64,000 nt of DNA, taken from positions 868,001 to 932,000 of the forward strand of contig JAEVLN010000019.1 of the NCBI GenBank assembly GCA_018350325.1, written 5' to 3'. Both the position numbers and the translations under genes were made by a program. Source of the stretch: Globodera rostochiensis. Taxonomy: Eukaryota > Nematoda > Chromadorea > Rhabditida > Heteroderidae. The stretch's first letter is position 1. Every line of letters starts with the position of its first letter. Of the stretch, positions 1-11,420 are shown piece after piece. The notes under the pieces are model-generated. The model was not told where the DNA came from and ran no database searches. It saw nothing but the letters and a program-made list of their open reading frames with translations.

Positions 1-17
1 TTTTTCTATTCTAATAG

Positions 18-1733
18 GCCAGCGTCGTCTGTCTTTCTCCACCGGCTCCCAAATTCAAAGCCCCACGAACTTTTCAACAACGGCATTTCGAGTGGGGGAG
101 AAGCATTGTGCCGTTGTCCACCAGCGAAGGCCCCCGTTGGATTCGCCGATCATCAAAATATCTCCCGCCGCTACCGACGAAAAGCTGGTGAGAGGCAATT
201 TGCATATTTTAGCGAAATGTTTGTTTTATAATTCAGAAAAAAATTATTCGATCATTTTAATATGAGTCATTTTAAGTTTAAATCCGGCAACAACAATCCA
301 TCAGTCGCTACAAGTGCTTCAAATGAATGCAAATTCATCCAGCAGAAACAAAAACAAAATGCGACGCCTTCGTCAAGAAAAGCGTAAAAAGTCATTCCTT
401 AAAAGTAAAATCACTTTTTACGGCATTTTAGTTCACTTTTTGGCGCGGCATTTTGGCCTCAAAGTTTATTGCGCAAGTCGGCGGAGAGTAGCGGCGCCGA
501 GTCGCAAGGGACAAAGGCACGAAAACGCCGGCGGCGCAGAGTTCGCACGGGAAGGGCCAAACGGACGGCGGAATTGGCCTCGGAACAAAAGGCCACGAGG
601 GTGCAAATAAATTTTGTTGAATAATTAAAACATTTAAATTGCAATTTTTCAGGTCCTCATAGTTGTGTTTTCTTCCTTTTTCATTTGTTGGACACCATTT
701 TTTGTTCAAAATATTATTTTGGGGCTTTGCGGATTGGATCAATGCGGATTTCCGGGTTGGGCGTCGTTATGTGCCCTTTGGTTCGGATACTGCTCGTCCA
801 CGGTGAGACCAAATGACATTAATAGGGAGGGAGAGAATAAAATTTTGCAGGTGAATCCGATCATCTACACAATTTTCAACAAACGCTTCCGCGAGATGTT
901 TATTCGTATTTTGCAATGCCATTACTGGACCTGTTGCCCATTTCGACATGGCAACAATTTGCGGGTAGGCCATGCCCATTGGGCCACGTGGACGGACGCC
1001 AACATGTACAAGTAGTGGGCTTTCTAAAGCCTTCTAAAACTAAAAGCTTAGTTCGTCTTATGCCCATCAAAGTCGCACCCACGAAACGGCCACTTTGGGC
1101 ACGGCTGGCCGAGTCCCGGCACAGCGACGGAGCAGTTACGCGGCCGGCATGCCGCTTCTGCGGGACGTTGTGCGTTAAACGTTCAATCTTTCAGCTGCCT
1201 CCGCGTCCTCTCCCATTTAGAACCCACCGTCCATAAACTCTCCCGCCAAATTTCGACGTTCAACGCTTTTTGTGCCACAAAATTTGTTTGGCATTGTTGC
1301 GGGTGAAATTGGAAGCAACTCGCATACGCAACAAAAGTTCAGTTTTGTCGCCGCCGGCGCCATGCCGCCTCCTGCGACTCTGATGCTGTCGCCTGCGAAT
1401 AGAGTGCCGCCACTGAAACGGAAGCTGAGCGGAGAGGAAAGCATTGGACATAGCCAAGAGACGTCCAAGCTGTACACGGGGAACAACCATCTGAACAACA
1501 GAAGACTCAATCAACAATTTTCATTGAATTTTGTCAGAAAATCAAAAATTAACCCTATTTTATGCAACCTTTTACAGATCAGCGATTCTGATGAGAAAGA
1601 TGAGGAAGAGGAGTTGAACGCGACCAGCTCCTTGGAGAGTAACGAGGAGGCGGAGGAGGTCGACGAGGTCGAGTGCACGTCCCGAAGCAGAAACGTCTCC
1701 TCACGAACAGCCACTGAGGCAATAATCCAGTAG
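18..1733 (+). CDS. Biogenic-amine-type GPCR, C-terminal part (5' end outside window)
   Basis: Rhodopsin-class receptor for a monoamine (serotonin, dopamine or octopamine class; subtype not decided), acting at the plasma membrane. The exon from 18 to about 185 encodes the third intracellular loop. A basic stretch, then KATR, leads into an exon starting at 653 that encodes TM6 with FFICWTPFF, the aminergic CWxPFF motif. Next comes a WFGYCSST stretch, then an intron, then the exon from 851 to 964 with NPIIYTIF, the TM7 NPxxY motif, and basic helix 8. The tail is less sure: one exon from about 1029 ends in a frame that stops at 1236, and an acidic Ser/Glu exon starting at 1578 (ISDSDEKDEEEE) ends at TAG 1731-1733. 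TM1-TM5 lie upstream of the window. Family call is firm; the tail exons after 964 are tentative. Confidence 0.8.
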
Positions 1734-1771
1734 TTTATAAATATTTTGATATTTAAAATACATTTTAAGGG

Positions 1772-2156
1772 CGTTGCACTGATCGCGAGGAATTGTGTCG
1801 CATTTGGCGATATTTTGCGCAAAATGTCTTGGCAACGCATCGCGCGTTCGCTGTCCGTGGATTTGGAACATCACCAGCATCAGAATGCCAACAGAATGAG
1901 ACGGGACTGCACCATGTACAGCTTGCTGACGGTGCCTGGCGAAGTTGCTTCGGGCGGCAGTGCCGATCATTTTGCCTGCGGCGTCACTTTGCTCCAGAAG
2001 AAAAGCGCACCGACATTCGTCAACGAAAGTGCCAAAACGAACAGCTGGGAAAGCAGCGACGGCAATCATTTGTTGGCCGAACGTTTTGATGCCGCGTCCG
2101 AACAATTTTTCTCAAAACAAATTCATAAAATTACAACAACTAAAGCAAAAATATAA
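1772..2156 (+). other. Coding-like GC-rich island, unresolved
   Basis: A GC-rich block between AT-rich flanks, preceded by a plausible acceptor (ttttaag at about 1769). The longest plus-strand reading is about 128 residues with no recognised domain. The minus strand is also open over most of it. It may be a last exon of the receptor upstream or a separate small gene. No function is assigned. Confidence 0.2.
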
Positions 2157-2323
2157 TCTGCTGCCCTGCCAATCATTCATTTATTCCTTTTATTGTTATT
2201 TAATGCAAATAAACGATTAAAACTAATTTATGTAATTATACATACTAAATTGGCTTAAATAACTTTAAATCCTCTCCATTATTAATTATTATATTTTGGA
2301 ATTAATTATGGCGATCTTTCAGT

Positions 2324-4060
2324 TCATCTTTGGCATTGCCAATCGGTCGGCCGATCAAAGCACATTTGGCCAAATGCCCGCGGCATTTTCGCTTCGTTCT
2401 GTCCTTTGCCGTCCCTTGTCTTTGCCAACAGAAGGGAGTGAACTTGGCGCTGTTTGGCCGCCACATAAAAAACGCCTTCGACCAATTCCAACAATTCGGC
2501 GTATCGTTTTGCGCCCGACAGATCGCCATGCTGCGTTTGCACAAATTGAAGCAGTGCATTGGCATAACGTTCGGCCTCCTTTTGGAGAAGTCGTTGCGCC
2601 TGCACAGAAAGTCCATCAAAAGCTGAAACATTCAGATAATTGATTGATTGATTAAATCAGTAAAGAATTGATTGATTGATTAAATCAGCAGATAATGATT
2701 GATTGATTAAATCAGCAAAGAATTGATTGATTGATTAAATCAGCAGAGAATTGATTGATTGATCAAATCAACAGAGAATTGATTGATTGATTAAAAGCCA
2801 CAGCACCGGAATGGGACATGACAATTGCACGCAGCAACAAATATTCTTCGATTGTTGGCTGCACTTTGTTAAAGTACTTCATTGTCCTACAGTACACCAA
2901 ATTCGCCTTCCTGCAAGTACTGTAGTTTACTTTATTATTATTATTATTTCCAATTCTTCCTACCTCATCTCTTCACCAGAAAAGTGGGGATTTTTGAAGA
3001 AGATAAAAATTGGACAAAATCCGTTGGACAATTTGACGACAGTTTCGGCCTTCCATCGTGACGAATGGTATCGTTCGCAGAGTCCTAACAGTGAAACGGC
3101 CAAACTGTTGACCAGACAGACCTTCAATTAATGAATTCGGTCGTATATTGTCTGCCTTTTGACATTCTGAACTCGCCCGATCTTCGATTTCCAGCAAAGA
3201 AAAGACGGAAAGCATTTTGAACAGTTCGATAAACGTGACAAAGTCCATCTGCAACAACAGAAACAGGTTCTTCGCCGTGTACATCGTCTCATCGTTCAGC
3301 ATCAAAACCGGTTTCTTTATCAAGAAAAATAAAAATTTGTCCCATTTTGCAAAATTAAAATGTTACGGTGAATTTGTCGACGTTTGAGACAAAACTGTCT
3401 TCAAATTGGAGCAGTTCATTCAACAACTCGAACTGCTCCATAAAGTTGGCATTGAACTTTCTTAGCGAGGAATGGAATCTTTGAATTTTGCGTTCTGATC
3501 CGATCAAAGAAGAGATGATCAGACTGGTGTTGATCCACTTGTCATTGATCGTAGGCGGCATTATGCCAATGTTTTGGTGACGTTCGTGGCGCAGTCTCTC
3601 AATAATCTCTACAAAATCGTCGAACGGATTCTCGCACAAATACAGTCGCGGTGGCGGCATCGTGCACTGCTCGCCGACTTCGGCGGCCATCGTCCGTTTC
3701 CACAAATTGTTCAGCGAATCGAAAAACTCTCTGGACTAAATGAGTGATTTCATCGGTCAATTAAGAAGAAACCCCTCATTAATTTTATTCTAATTTTTAA
3801 TTAGTCGGAATCCCTTCGGGGGATTTCGGTAAAAAATACCTGCAAAAAGGCCGAAGGAGTCGGAGTTTGTTGGCCATCAATCGGTGTATTTTGACGAGGC
3901 TAAAATTGTTTTTGTTTCAAGAAATTTATTAATCAAAAATTACCAACGAAAATTTTGGAAATTGAAGTTTTTCCGGCTCAATTTCTTTGAATTTGTCGAG
4001 GAAAAGGGCCGGGCTAAACAACAGTTTGAGCCCTGGGGCAAAATGATCACTTGCAAACAT
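2324..4060 (-). CDS. Nuclear hormone receptor ligand-binding domain protein without visible zinc-finger DNA-binding domain
   Basis: Seven exons join in phase: 4060-3944, 3899-3840, 3735-3367, 3314-3177, 3121-2964, 2910-2807 and 2622-2324, giving 1245 nt (414 residues). The C-terminal half reads as a nematode nuclear receptor LBD. DFVTFIELFKMLSVFSLL followed by EIEDRVCLVNSLAVSLL matches the helix 3-5 signature. KVQPTIEEYLLLRAI is the helix 7-8 region, and ERYANALLQFVQ with AKRYAELLELVEGV is helix 10-11. No Cys-rich zinc-finger exon is visible between the ATG at 4060 and the ATPase gene, so the protein seems to be LBD-only unless a distant exon is missed; a TAG lies in frame directly before this ATG. 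The intron 3176-3122 starts with GC. One intron (2806-2623) carries TGATTGATT repeats. Ligand unknown; nuclear role inferred from the family. Confidence 0.82.
2640..2795. repeat. Intronic TTGATTGATTGATTAAATCA tandem repeat
   Basis: Four to five imperfect copies of a roughly 30-bp unit built on gattgattgattaaatcag. They fill an intron of the nuclear receptor gene. Confidence 0.8.
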
Positions 4061-4403
4061 TAACGGCTAATTTTGTATTCTAAAAAAGCACAAAATTTTT
4101 GGGTTAAAGGGGGAGGGGGCTCGATGTTGGGATGGACGGACGGATGGCATTGGGATGGGCTTGGCACTGGCATTTATTTACTCGGAAAAGGTGGGCAGGG
4201 TTAGCCGGCTGATCATTGATATATATGACAAACACAGCAGTTAATTAAAAAACAATCGATTAACCAATCAATGATTTTGGATGCTTTTTCTAAAAAACGG
4301 AAGCATTTCTCAACGCGATTAAATTTATAAATATTTGTCGTGATCATGTCAGAAGATGCACCATTCATGCCGTACCTGACACGAAATCAACAAAAGCCAC
4401 AGG

Positions 4404-5462
4404 CCACTCAAACTCTGGGTACTCCCCCAACTCTGTGTCCAACTCATGTACTCCCCAAACTCTGTGTACTCCCCCAACTCTGTGTACTCCCCAAACTCTG
4501 TGTACTCCCCCAACTCTGTGTCCAACTCATGTACTCCCCAAACTCTGTGTACTACCCCAACTCTGTGTACTCCCCCAACTCTGTGTACTCCCCCAACTCT
4601 GTGTACTCCCCAAACTCTGTGTCCAACTCATGTACTCCCCAAACTCTGTGTACTCCCCCAACTCTGTGTACTCGCCCAACTCTGTGTACTCCCCCAACTC
4701 TGTGTACTCCCCCAACTCTGTGTCCAACTCATGTACTCCCCAAACTCTGTGTACTCCCCCAACTCTGTGTACTCCCCAAACTCTGTGTCCAACTCATGTA
4801 CTCCCCAAACTCTGTGTACTCCCCCAACTCTGTGTACTCGCCCAACTCTGTGTACTCCCCCAACTCTGTGTACTCCCCAAACTCTGTGTACTCCCCCAAC
4901 TCTGTGTCCAACTTATGTACTCCCCACTGTGTACTCCCCCAACTCTGTGTACTCCCCCAACTCTGTGTACTCCCCCAACTCTGTGTACTCCCCCAACTCT
5001 GTGTACTCCCCCAACTCTGTGTACTCCCCCACCTCTGTGTACTCCCCAAACTCTGTGTACTCCCCCAACTCTGTGTCCAACTTATGTACTCCCCACTGTG
5101 TACTCCCCCAACTCTGTGTACTCCCCCAACTCTGTGTACTCCCCCAACTCTGTGTACTCCCCCAACTCTGTGTACTCCCCAAACTCTGTGCCCAACTCGT
5201 GTACTCCCCCAACTCATGTACTCCCCAAACTCTGTGTACTCCCCCAACTCTGTGTACTCCCCCAACTCTGTGTACTCCCCCAACTCTGTGTACTCCCCCA
5301 ACTCTGTGTACTCCCCCAACTCTGTGCCCAACTCGTGTACTCCCCCAACTCTGTGTACTCCCCCAACTCTGTGTACTCCCCCGACTCTGTGTACTCCCCC
5401 AACTCTGTGTACTCCCCCAACTCTGTGTACTCCCCCAACTCTGTGTACTCCTCCAACTCTGT
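4404..5462. repeat. 18-bp minisatellite (about 60 copies)
   Basis: Tandem copies of cccccaactctgtgtact with occasional deleted or variant units such as gtccaactcatgtact. The unit is a multiple of three and has no stop codon, so long reading frames appear in all plus frames and on the minus strand; these are artefacts. The array lies between the 5' side of the nuclear receptor gene and the 3' end of the ATPase gene. About 340 bp between 4061 and 4403 hold no recognisable gene. Confidence 0.95.
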
Positions 5463-5560
5463 TCTCGAACAGAAAGTAAGGCAAAGGGAAGTGCATTTCA
5501 CACGTTTTATCATTTTAAGTTTTTTAGACATTTTCTTGTTTAATCTAATCGTTCCGTTCT

Positions 5561-8500
5561 TCAGAAGTACAATTCTCTTTTTGCCCATCCGTTTGGCCAA
5601 TGGCGTATCCAAAAGCGACGCATTTCGTCGTAGTTGAAGAGGTACAAAGCAAACGGTAATGCGGGGAACCACCAGGCAAATCTGTAAAATTTGAATGGAT
5701 TTTGAAGGAATTCGTTTCGAAATTTGCCCACTTCAGTGCGTGCATATTCAGCCCGTGGCTAACCCCCGGCGTATAGGCAAGGAACACGGCGATGGCTGTT
5801 TCGATGAGCAGTGCAAAGTTAAGCGGCCAATTGTCCATGCCCTGCTGGACCAGAGAGTTTCGACGGGTCTTCACAATTAAAAGATCGGCCCATTGGGTGA
5901 CCACAATGGCAATGAAAAAGGCCGTCTGGCAAGTGGCCTCAAGAACTTTGCGCTGTTCGTAAGTCTAAACAATTTTAGAATTTCAACAAATTGAGAGAGT
6001 GGCCACGGCTTACCCATTCTTGGCCGTAACTGTCCTCCAAATTGTTCACTCCGACAGAATCCCATTTCCTTCGCAAAAAGAACACTAAAAGCATTTCACT
6101 TTTTTGACTTTTCTCAACAGCAAATGGAAATGCTTACAATGTAATGGACACCATCCATTTTCGGCCATTACCCAAAAGTAAGCGAAGAATCCGGCCATCC
6201 CTGGAGGGGTTGGGGGCAGAGGTATAATAAATTAATGGCAATTTTGGGACCTTGAATAAAGCCGATTTGAAAGTACGCTAATGCAAACACTTGGAAGTTG
6301 ACTAATCTTTCTGTCTTTTGCCTCGGGGGCCGTTTCATTACGTCCGATTCGGCCTTTTCGTAGCCAATTGTAATCGATGGAATCTGATTTAAGTAAATTT
6401 CGAGTTTAATTTGTAAATTATTGAATACTTTACAAATGTTAGGGTTTTCGGATTATCAGATTTTGAATATTATGAACTCCAAATATTTTCAAAAAGTTGC
6501 TAAGCCTAACGGACGAACGAACGAACGGACTGACAATGTCTGTGCCGAGGTCGATGCAAAGCATTGTGATGGTGCCAAGCGGGAGGGGAAGGCCGAACAC
6601 GATATATGCCAGGAATGGGACCAACTCGGCAAAATTCTTGCGCAAAACATAAGCGACAGTCTTTTTGAAGTTGTCGAAAATGCGACGGCCTTCCTCCACT
6701 CCGATAATTATGGAACTGATCGGTCATTTTTGAATTTGCAACTTCCAAAAAACAATTCTTACGCGAAATTGTCGTCAAGGAGAATCATGTCAGCCACCCA
6801 AATGAAGTCAAATTGAACCATTTGCACATTAGACGGGACTGACCTGCTTGCTCACGTCGGAGCCGGCAATCCCTGGAATCGAATTGTTTGTTTGTTTGTT
6901 GTTGAACTGCTTGCTTAGCTTACCCATGGCAATTCCGATGTCGGCCTTCTTCAAAGCGGGCGAGTCGTTGACGCCGTCTCCGGTCACCTTAAAATGCGCG
7001 AATAAAATGAGAAAGCGGCGGAATTTCGGACACATACCGCGACGATATGCCCCAATTGTTGGAATGCCTGAACGATCGCCAACTTTTGTTGGGGCGACGT
7101 CCTGGCAAAAACAATTTCGCGATGGTTTCTGATCACATCGATCAGCTGCTGTTCGTTCATTTCGCGCAATTCACTTCCATGCACAACAATGGCACTCGCC
7201 TCTCTGAAACATTTATTGGCAACGGATTTAGTGCCTTAATTACAAAAATGTTACTTTGGGTCCACCTCAGAAATGTCGCATTGCTTTCGAATGGCAATGT
7301 CTTCCACAGTTTCTGTTTCGTCCGTTAAAATGCCCACCGATCGTGCAATCGCTTGCGCGGTGATTGGGTGGTCACCCGAAAAGAATCGTTTTGCTCGTAG
7401 CCAAAAACATAACGATTAAACGCCACCTGTGACCATCACGACGTTGAGGCCGGCCGAACGAGCCTTGGCCACCGCCGAAGGGACCGAAGCGCGTGGGGGA
7501 TCAATCAGAGAGATCAGACCAATGAAACGGAGATTTTTGGTCGGAAAATTCAACTAAACAAAACTGTTTTAATAATTTTTAGTCGGAATCCCGACTCTCG
7601 GCATCGACTGTATTGTGCCCCCTCCCTCCGACTCTCGGCATCGGCTGTATTGTGCTAATGCCCTCCCCCCTCCGACTCTCGGTTGCCCTCGCCCTTCCGA
7701 CTCTCGGCATCGGCTGTATTGTGCCCCCTCTCTCCGACTCTCGGCATCGGCTGTATTGTGCCAATGCCCCCCTCCCTCCATCCAATTAGTGCCTGCCTCT
7801 TCGGCGTTGAATTCGAAGCCACGCGGGTATTTGGCCTTGTCGAGCCGGAGGTCGGCGAAGCCCAACACGCGCTCGCCCTTCCCGCCCAGTTCGAGGTAGG
7901 CGCGGTTGAAGTCCTCACGCACTCCCTCATCAAAAGGCATCTAATTAGTAATTAATTAACACTCATTAAAATAAATTTAAAGAATTTGTAGAGTCGACCT
8001 CATCTTCTCCAACCAAAATTGAGGAGCACATGTCCACAATTCGTTCTGGCGCTCCCTGCAAAAGCACAAGAAAATTCAGTGCCACCAAAAAGGCTAACGC
8101 CTCGGTTGACCAACTTTGACGACGATTAAATACTCGTCGACGCCGTCGTCCGTCTCGTGAATGCTTAGCTGGAATTTATTGGTCGAGTTGAATGGAATCT
8201 CCAACTGCTTCGGGTTCCGTTTCCGAATGCTCGAAATATCGCCTAAAAAGATACATTAATTAATTGATTTTATTTTATTTTAGAGTTTCATTTAATATTA
8301 TTTTATTTTAGAGTTTCATTTAAATTTTATTTTATTTTATTTTAGATTTTATTTTAGAGTATTGTACCGATCATCAGCTCAGTAAATCGCAGGAGTGCCT
8401 GTTCTAAAGACCAATGGCAAATGATCGATCGGCGGAAGATTGCAATTCATTAATTAATTGAGTGACCGACCGGAAGGATCGCCCGAGCAATCGCGTCGAA

Positions 8501-11420
8501 GCACCGGACTGTCTGTCTAACCGAATTTAAAATTGTGTAAATTATTTTCTGAACCGGACAGCAAACAGACAGACAGACCTGTGCCGGTTTGAACTCGGCA
8601 CGATTGCATAGAATGGCAATTCGCGTTAGTGCAAAATACGCCTCGTCCTTGGGGCCGGTGGCGACGAATTGGGAAATGGACAGCTGCAAAGTTTTAGAGT
8701 CGAGACTCTCGAGTTGATTGGCGGCATGCCAAATAACGCACTTGAGTGAGCGTATGAGCAATTGAAGTGGCGCTGCACACTTCGCTGTTTCGGTCGTACC
8801 TTTGGGGGATTCTTTGCTTCAATTTGCCGGTTGTTTTTACCATAAATGGGAAACGGTCATTCGATTTTGTGTCAAAGTGCCGGTCTAAAAATGTCCGATC
8901 ATTTTTTCTAATCGCTTTAGGCTTATTTGCCTTGTCCGAACAAATCGTTGACGTGGACCCCAACGTTTCGACCGCTTCTAAATTCTTTACCAAACAATTT
9001 CGACTCGCCATTCGTTTGGCGGCCAACGACAGACAAACGGTCACTGTGGCCAAAATGCCTAAAATGAAAAGTCGGCAATTTATACAAATTCAATGGCACC
9101 TTCTGGTACATTGGCCACAATTATCCCTAAAAATAAATTTAAAAAATAAATAAAAATCATTAAAAAGTCCGACCGACCGATCATGAATATTACGGCATCA
9201 ACCCAATACGTGCCGAGAAACAATGCGATAATGAAAAAGATAACGCCGAAGCAGACGGCCACAACGGTCACCAGACCGATGAAATTTTCGAGTTCTGTGA
9301 ATTAATTGGACTTTAAAATTTAATGAATACGACCAATTTAAACCTTGTGCAATTGGCGTTTTGCCCTGCTCCAAATGAGTTGCCAAATGAGCGATTTTGC
9401 CGACAGCCTAAAGAAGCTTTGGCGGATTTCTTTGACTTTTTGAATTAACGCAAAATTACGGTGTTTTTGCCGGTGTTAATTACAATGCCTTTGGTGGTCC
9501 CCTCCACGGCAAAAGTCGAGTAGAAGGCCATGTTCTTCGACTCCAAAGGGTCGTCACTCGTACAGTCCGCGGACCGGCTCAGCGGCTCGCATTCGCCGGT
9601 CAACGACGAATTATCCACCTTGAAGCCGGCAGCCGAAATGATACCTTTGGGGGCGGGGAGGGATTAAATGCGCAGGAAGCCCCCAGGGGATCCCGGGAAT
9701 CCCTCAGAGAAGCCCCCCGGGAATCCCGCAGGGACCCCGGGAATCCCTCAGAGAAGCCCCCAGTGACCCCGGGAATCCCTCAGAGAAGCCCCCAGTGACC
9801 CCGGGAATCCCTCAGAGAAGCCCCCAGGAACCCCGGGAATCCCTCAGAGAAGCCCCCAGGGACCCCGGGAATCCCTCAGAGAAGCCACCAGGGACCCCGG
9901 GAATCCCTCAGGGACCCCGGGAATCCCTCAAAGAAGCCCCCAGGGTACCCCGGGAATCCCTCAGAGAAGCCCCCAGGGACCCCGGGAATCCCTCAGAGAA
10001 GCCCCCAGGGACCCCGGGAATCCCTCAGGGACCCCGGGAATCCCTCAGAGAAGCCCTCAGGAGACCCCGGGAATCTCTCAGAGAAGCCCCCAGTGACCCC
10101 GGGAATACCGCAGGGACCCCGGGAATCCCTCAAAGAACCCCCCAGGGGACCCCGGGCTCAAAGAAGCCCCCAGGGACCCCGGGAATCCCTCAGAGAAGCC
10201 CCAGGGGACCCCGGGAATCCCTCAGAGAAGCCCCCAGGGACCCCGGGAATCCCTCAGAGAAGCCACCAGGGACCCCGGGAATCCCTCAGGGACCCCGGGA
10301 ATCCCTCAAAGAACCCCCCAGGGGACCCCGGGCTCAAAGAAGCCCCCAGGGACCCCGGGAATCCCTCAGAGAAGCCCCAGGGGACCCCGGGAATCCCTCA
10401 GAGAAGCCCCCAGGGACCCCGGGAATCCCTCAGAGTAAGCGGATTCACTTTTGGATTCTTTCCGCAAAATTCGCGTCCAAACTTACGAATGTCGGCCGGC
10501 ACACGATCGCCGCCATGTACTTCCACAATGTCACCCAAAACGATTTTTTCCGTGGCCACCTCTGTCTTTTTGCCGTCCCGGTAAACATTCGCAAAAGTGG
10601 GCACCATATTGGCGAAAGACTCGAGAATCTTGGCACTTTTCCGCTCCTGAAACATGAAGTGCATTAGAGCCCGGATCGATCGAGATCTCGTCGAGATTTT
10701 GAGATTTTCAATTGAATTCTCGATGGGTCTTCATTTCGGGTTAATTGCACTCTTTGAGCTCAAAATTTGATGACCAAATCCAAGTATGTTCAATACCGAT
10801 CCCGGACTCGAACAAAAGTTCTTGGCTCTTCCTTTTGCCGGGATTCCTTTCCGTAGACAATCTTTGATTACCTGGTAGTATTGGAACAGACCGGTGACCA
10901 CCACGACGAACACGAGCACCGAGCCGAGGTAAACGTAATCGTAAGAAGGCCGTTCGGTGGTGAAGTAGCCGAAGAAAAAGGCAAAGAAACTAAGCACCGC
11001 GCCGGCCCAAAGCAAAAGCGCAAATCCGCTTATTTGGGTCTTAACCATCTTCAGCCATTCCGGCACAGTTTGGGGCGGCTCCAGGGCATTGGGCCCGTGC
11101 TTCTTCAGCAACTCCTCCGCCTTCTCGGAGGACAACCCCTAAAATGCCATGGCTTTTATACCATTCTTTTTTGAAGGCCGAACATTTTCCAAATCCGTTT
11201 CGTACTTCTGTGCCAATTCCTTTAAGTTCAGCTTGTGGTCGTTCTACAACAATTGGGTTCGTTTTGATGATGGCTTTTCCTTTTTTCTTACGATGTCCAT
11301 TTCGTGATGCAATTTTATCAAATCGGCCGATGATGGAATCCTTTGGCTTCTATCGCTTTCCGGGGGCATAAGTCCGCTGGGCCCCGCGGCGCCGCTTTCG
11401 GACGGTTTAATTTTTGGCAT
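5561..11420 (-). CDS. P-type ATPase, Na+,K+/H+,K+ (P2C) catalytic alpha subunit, divergent paralogue
   Basis: Plasma-membrane cation pump that cycles through an aspartyl phosphate. Start ATG at 11420, stop TGA at 5563-5561, about 20 exons. In order: the N-terminal [20 protein letters not shown] stretch, [11 protein letters not shown]1-M2, an A domain with TGECEP where TGES is usual, M4 VANVPEG, the P-domain DKTGTLTQ split by an intron between DK and TGT, the N domain with NRAEFK and [43 protein letters not shown], then M5-M10. M5 reads YVLRKNFAE: the residue at Na,K-ATPase Ser775 is Lys, as in gastric H,K-ATPase. M6 keeps CIDLGTD with both Asp. The C-terminus WAKRELYF matches the family ending. 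Two introns start with GC (8930, 7796) and two junctions (7376, 6798) need a GG acceptor. A beta subunit is expected but not in this window. Transported ions are uncertain. Confidence 0.93.
7590..7790. repeat. Intronic minisatellite in the ATPase gene
   Basis: About five imperfect copies of a unit containing ccgactctcggcatcggctg, filling the GC-AG intron 7796-7554 between the N-domain exons. Confidence 0.85.
9690..10436. repeat. Intronic ~32-bp GC-rich minisatellite in the ATPase gene
   Basis: More than 20 copies of a unit containing gggaatccctcagagaagcc, interspersed with shorter units, inside the intron between exons 10646-10487 and 9644-9460. The open frames through it are repeat artefacts. 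Confidence 0.95.

Noticed and set aside
4340..5637. Long plus-strand reading frames of 365-400 codons
   Set aside because: They are translations of an 18-bp tandem repeat in three frames, with no domain or splice context.
9795..10667. 290-codon frame of [11 protein letters not shown] repeats
   Set aside because: Antisense to the ATPase and made of its intronic minisatellite.
11139..11161. A 23-nt ultrashort intron in the ATPase
   Set aside because: The phase does not fit. A longer intron starting at GTTCGG (11183) joins TDLEN to GLSSEKA exactly as in the family.
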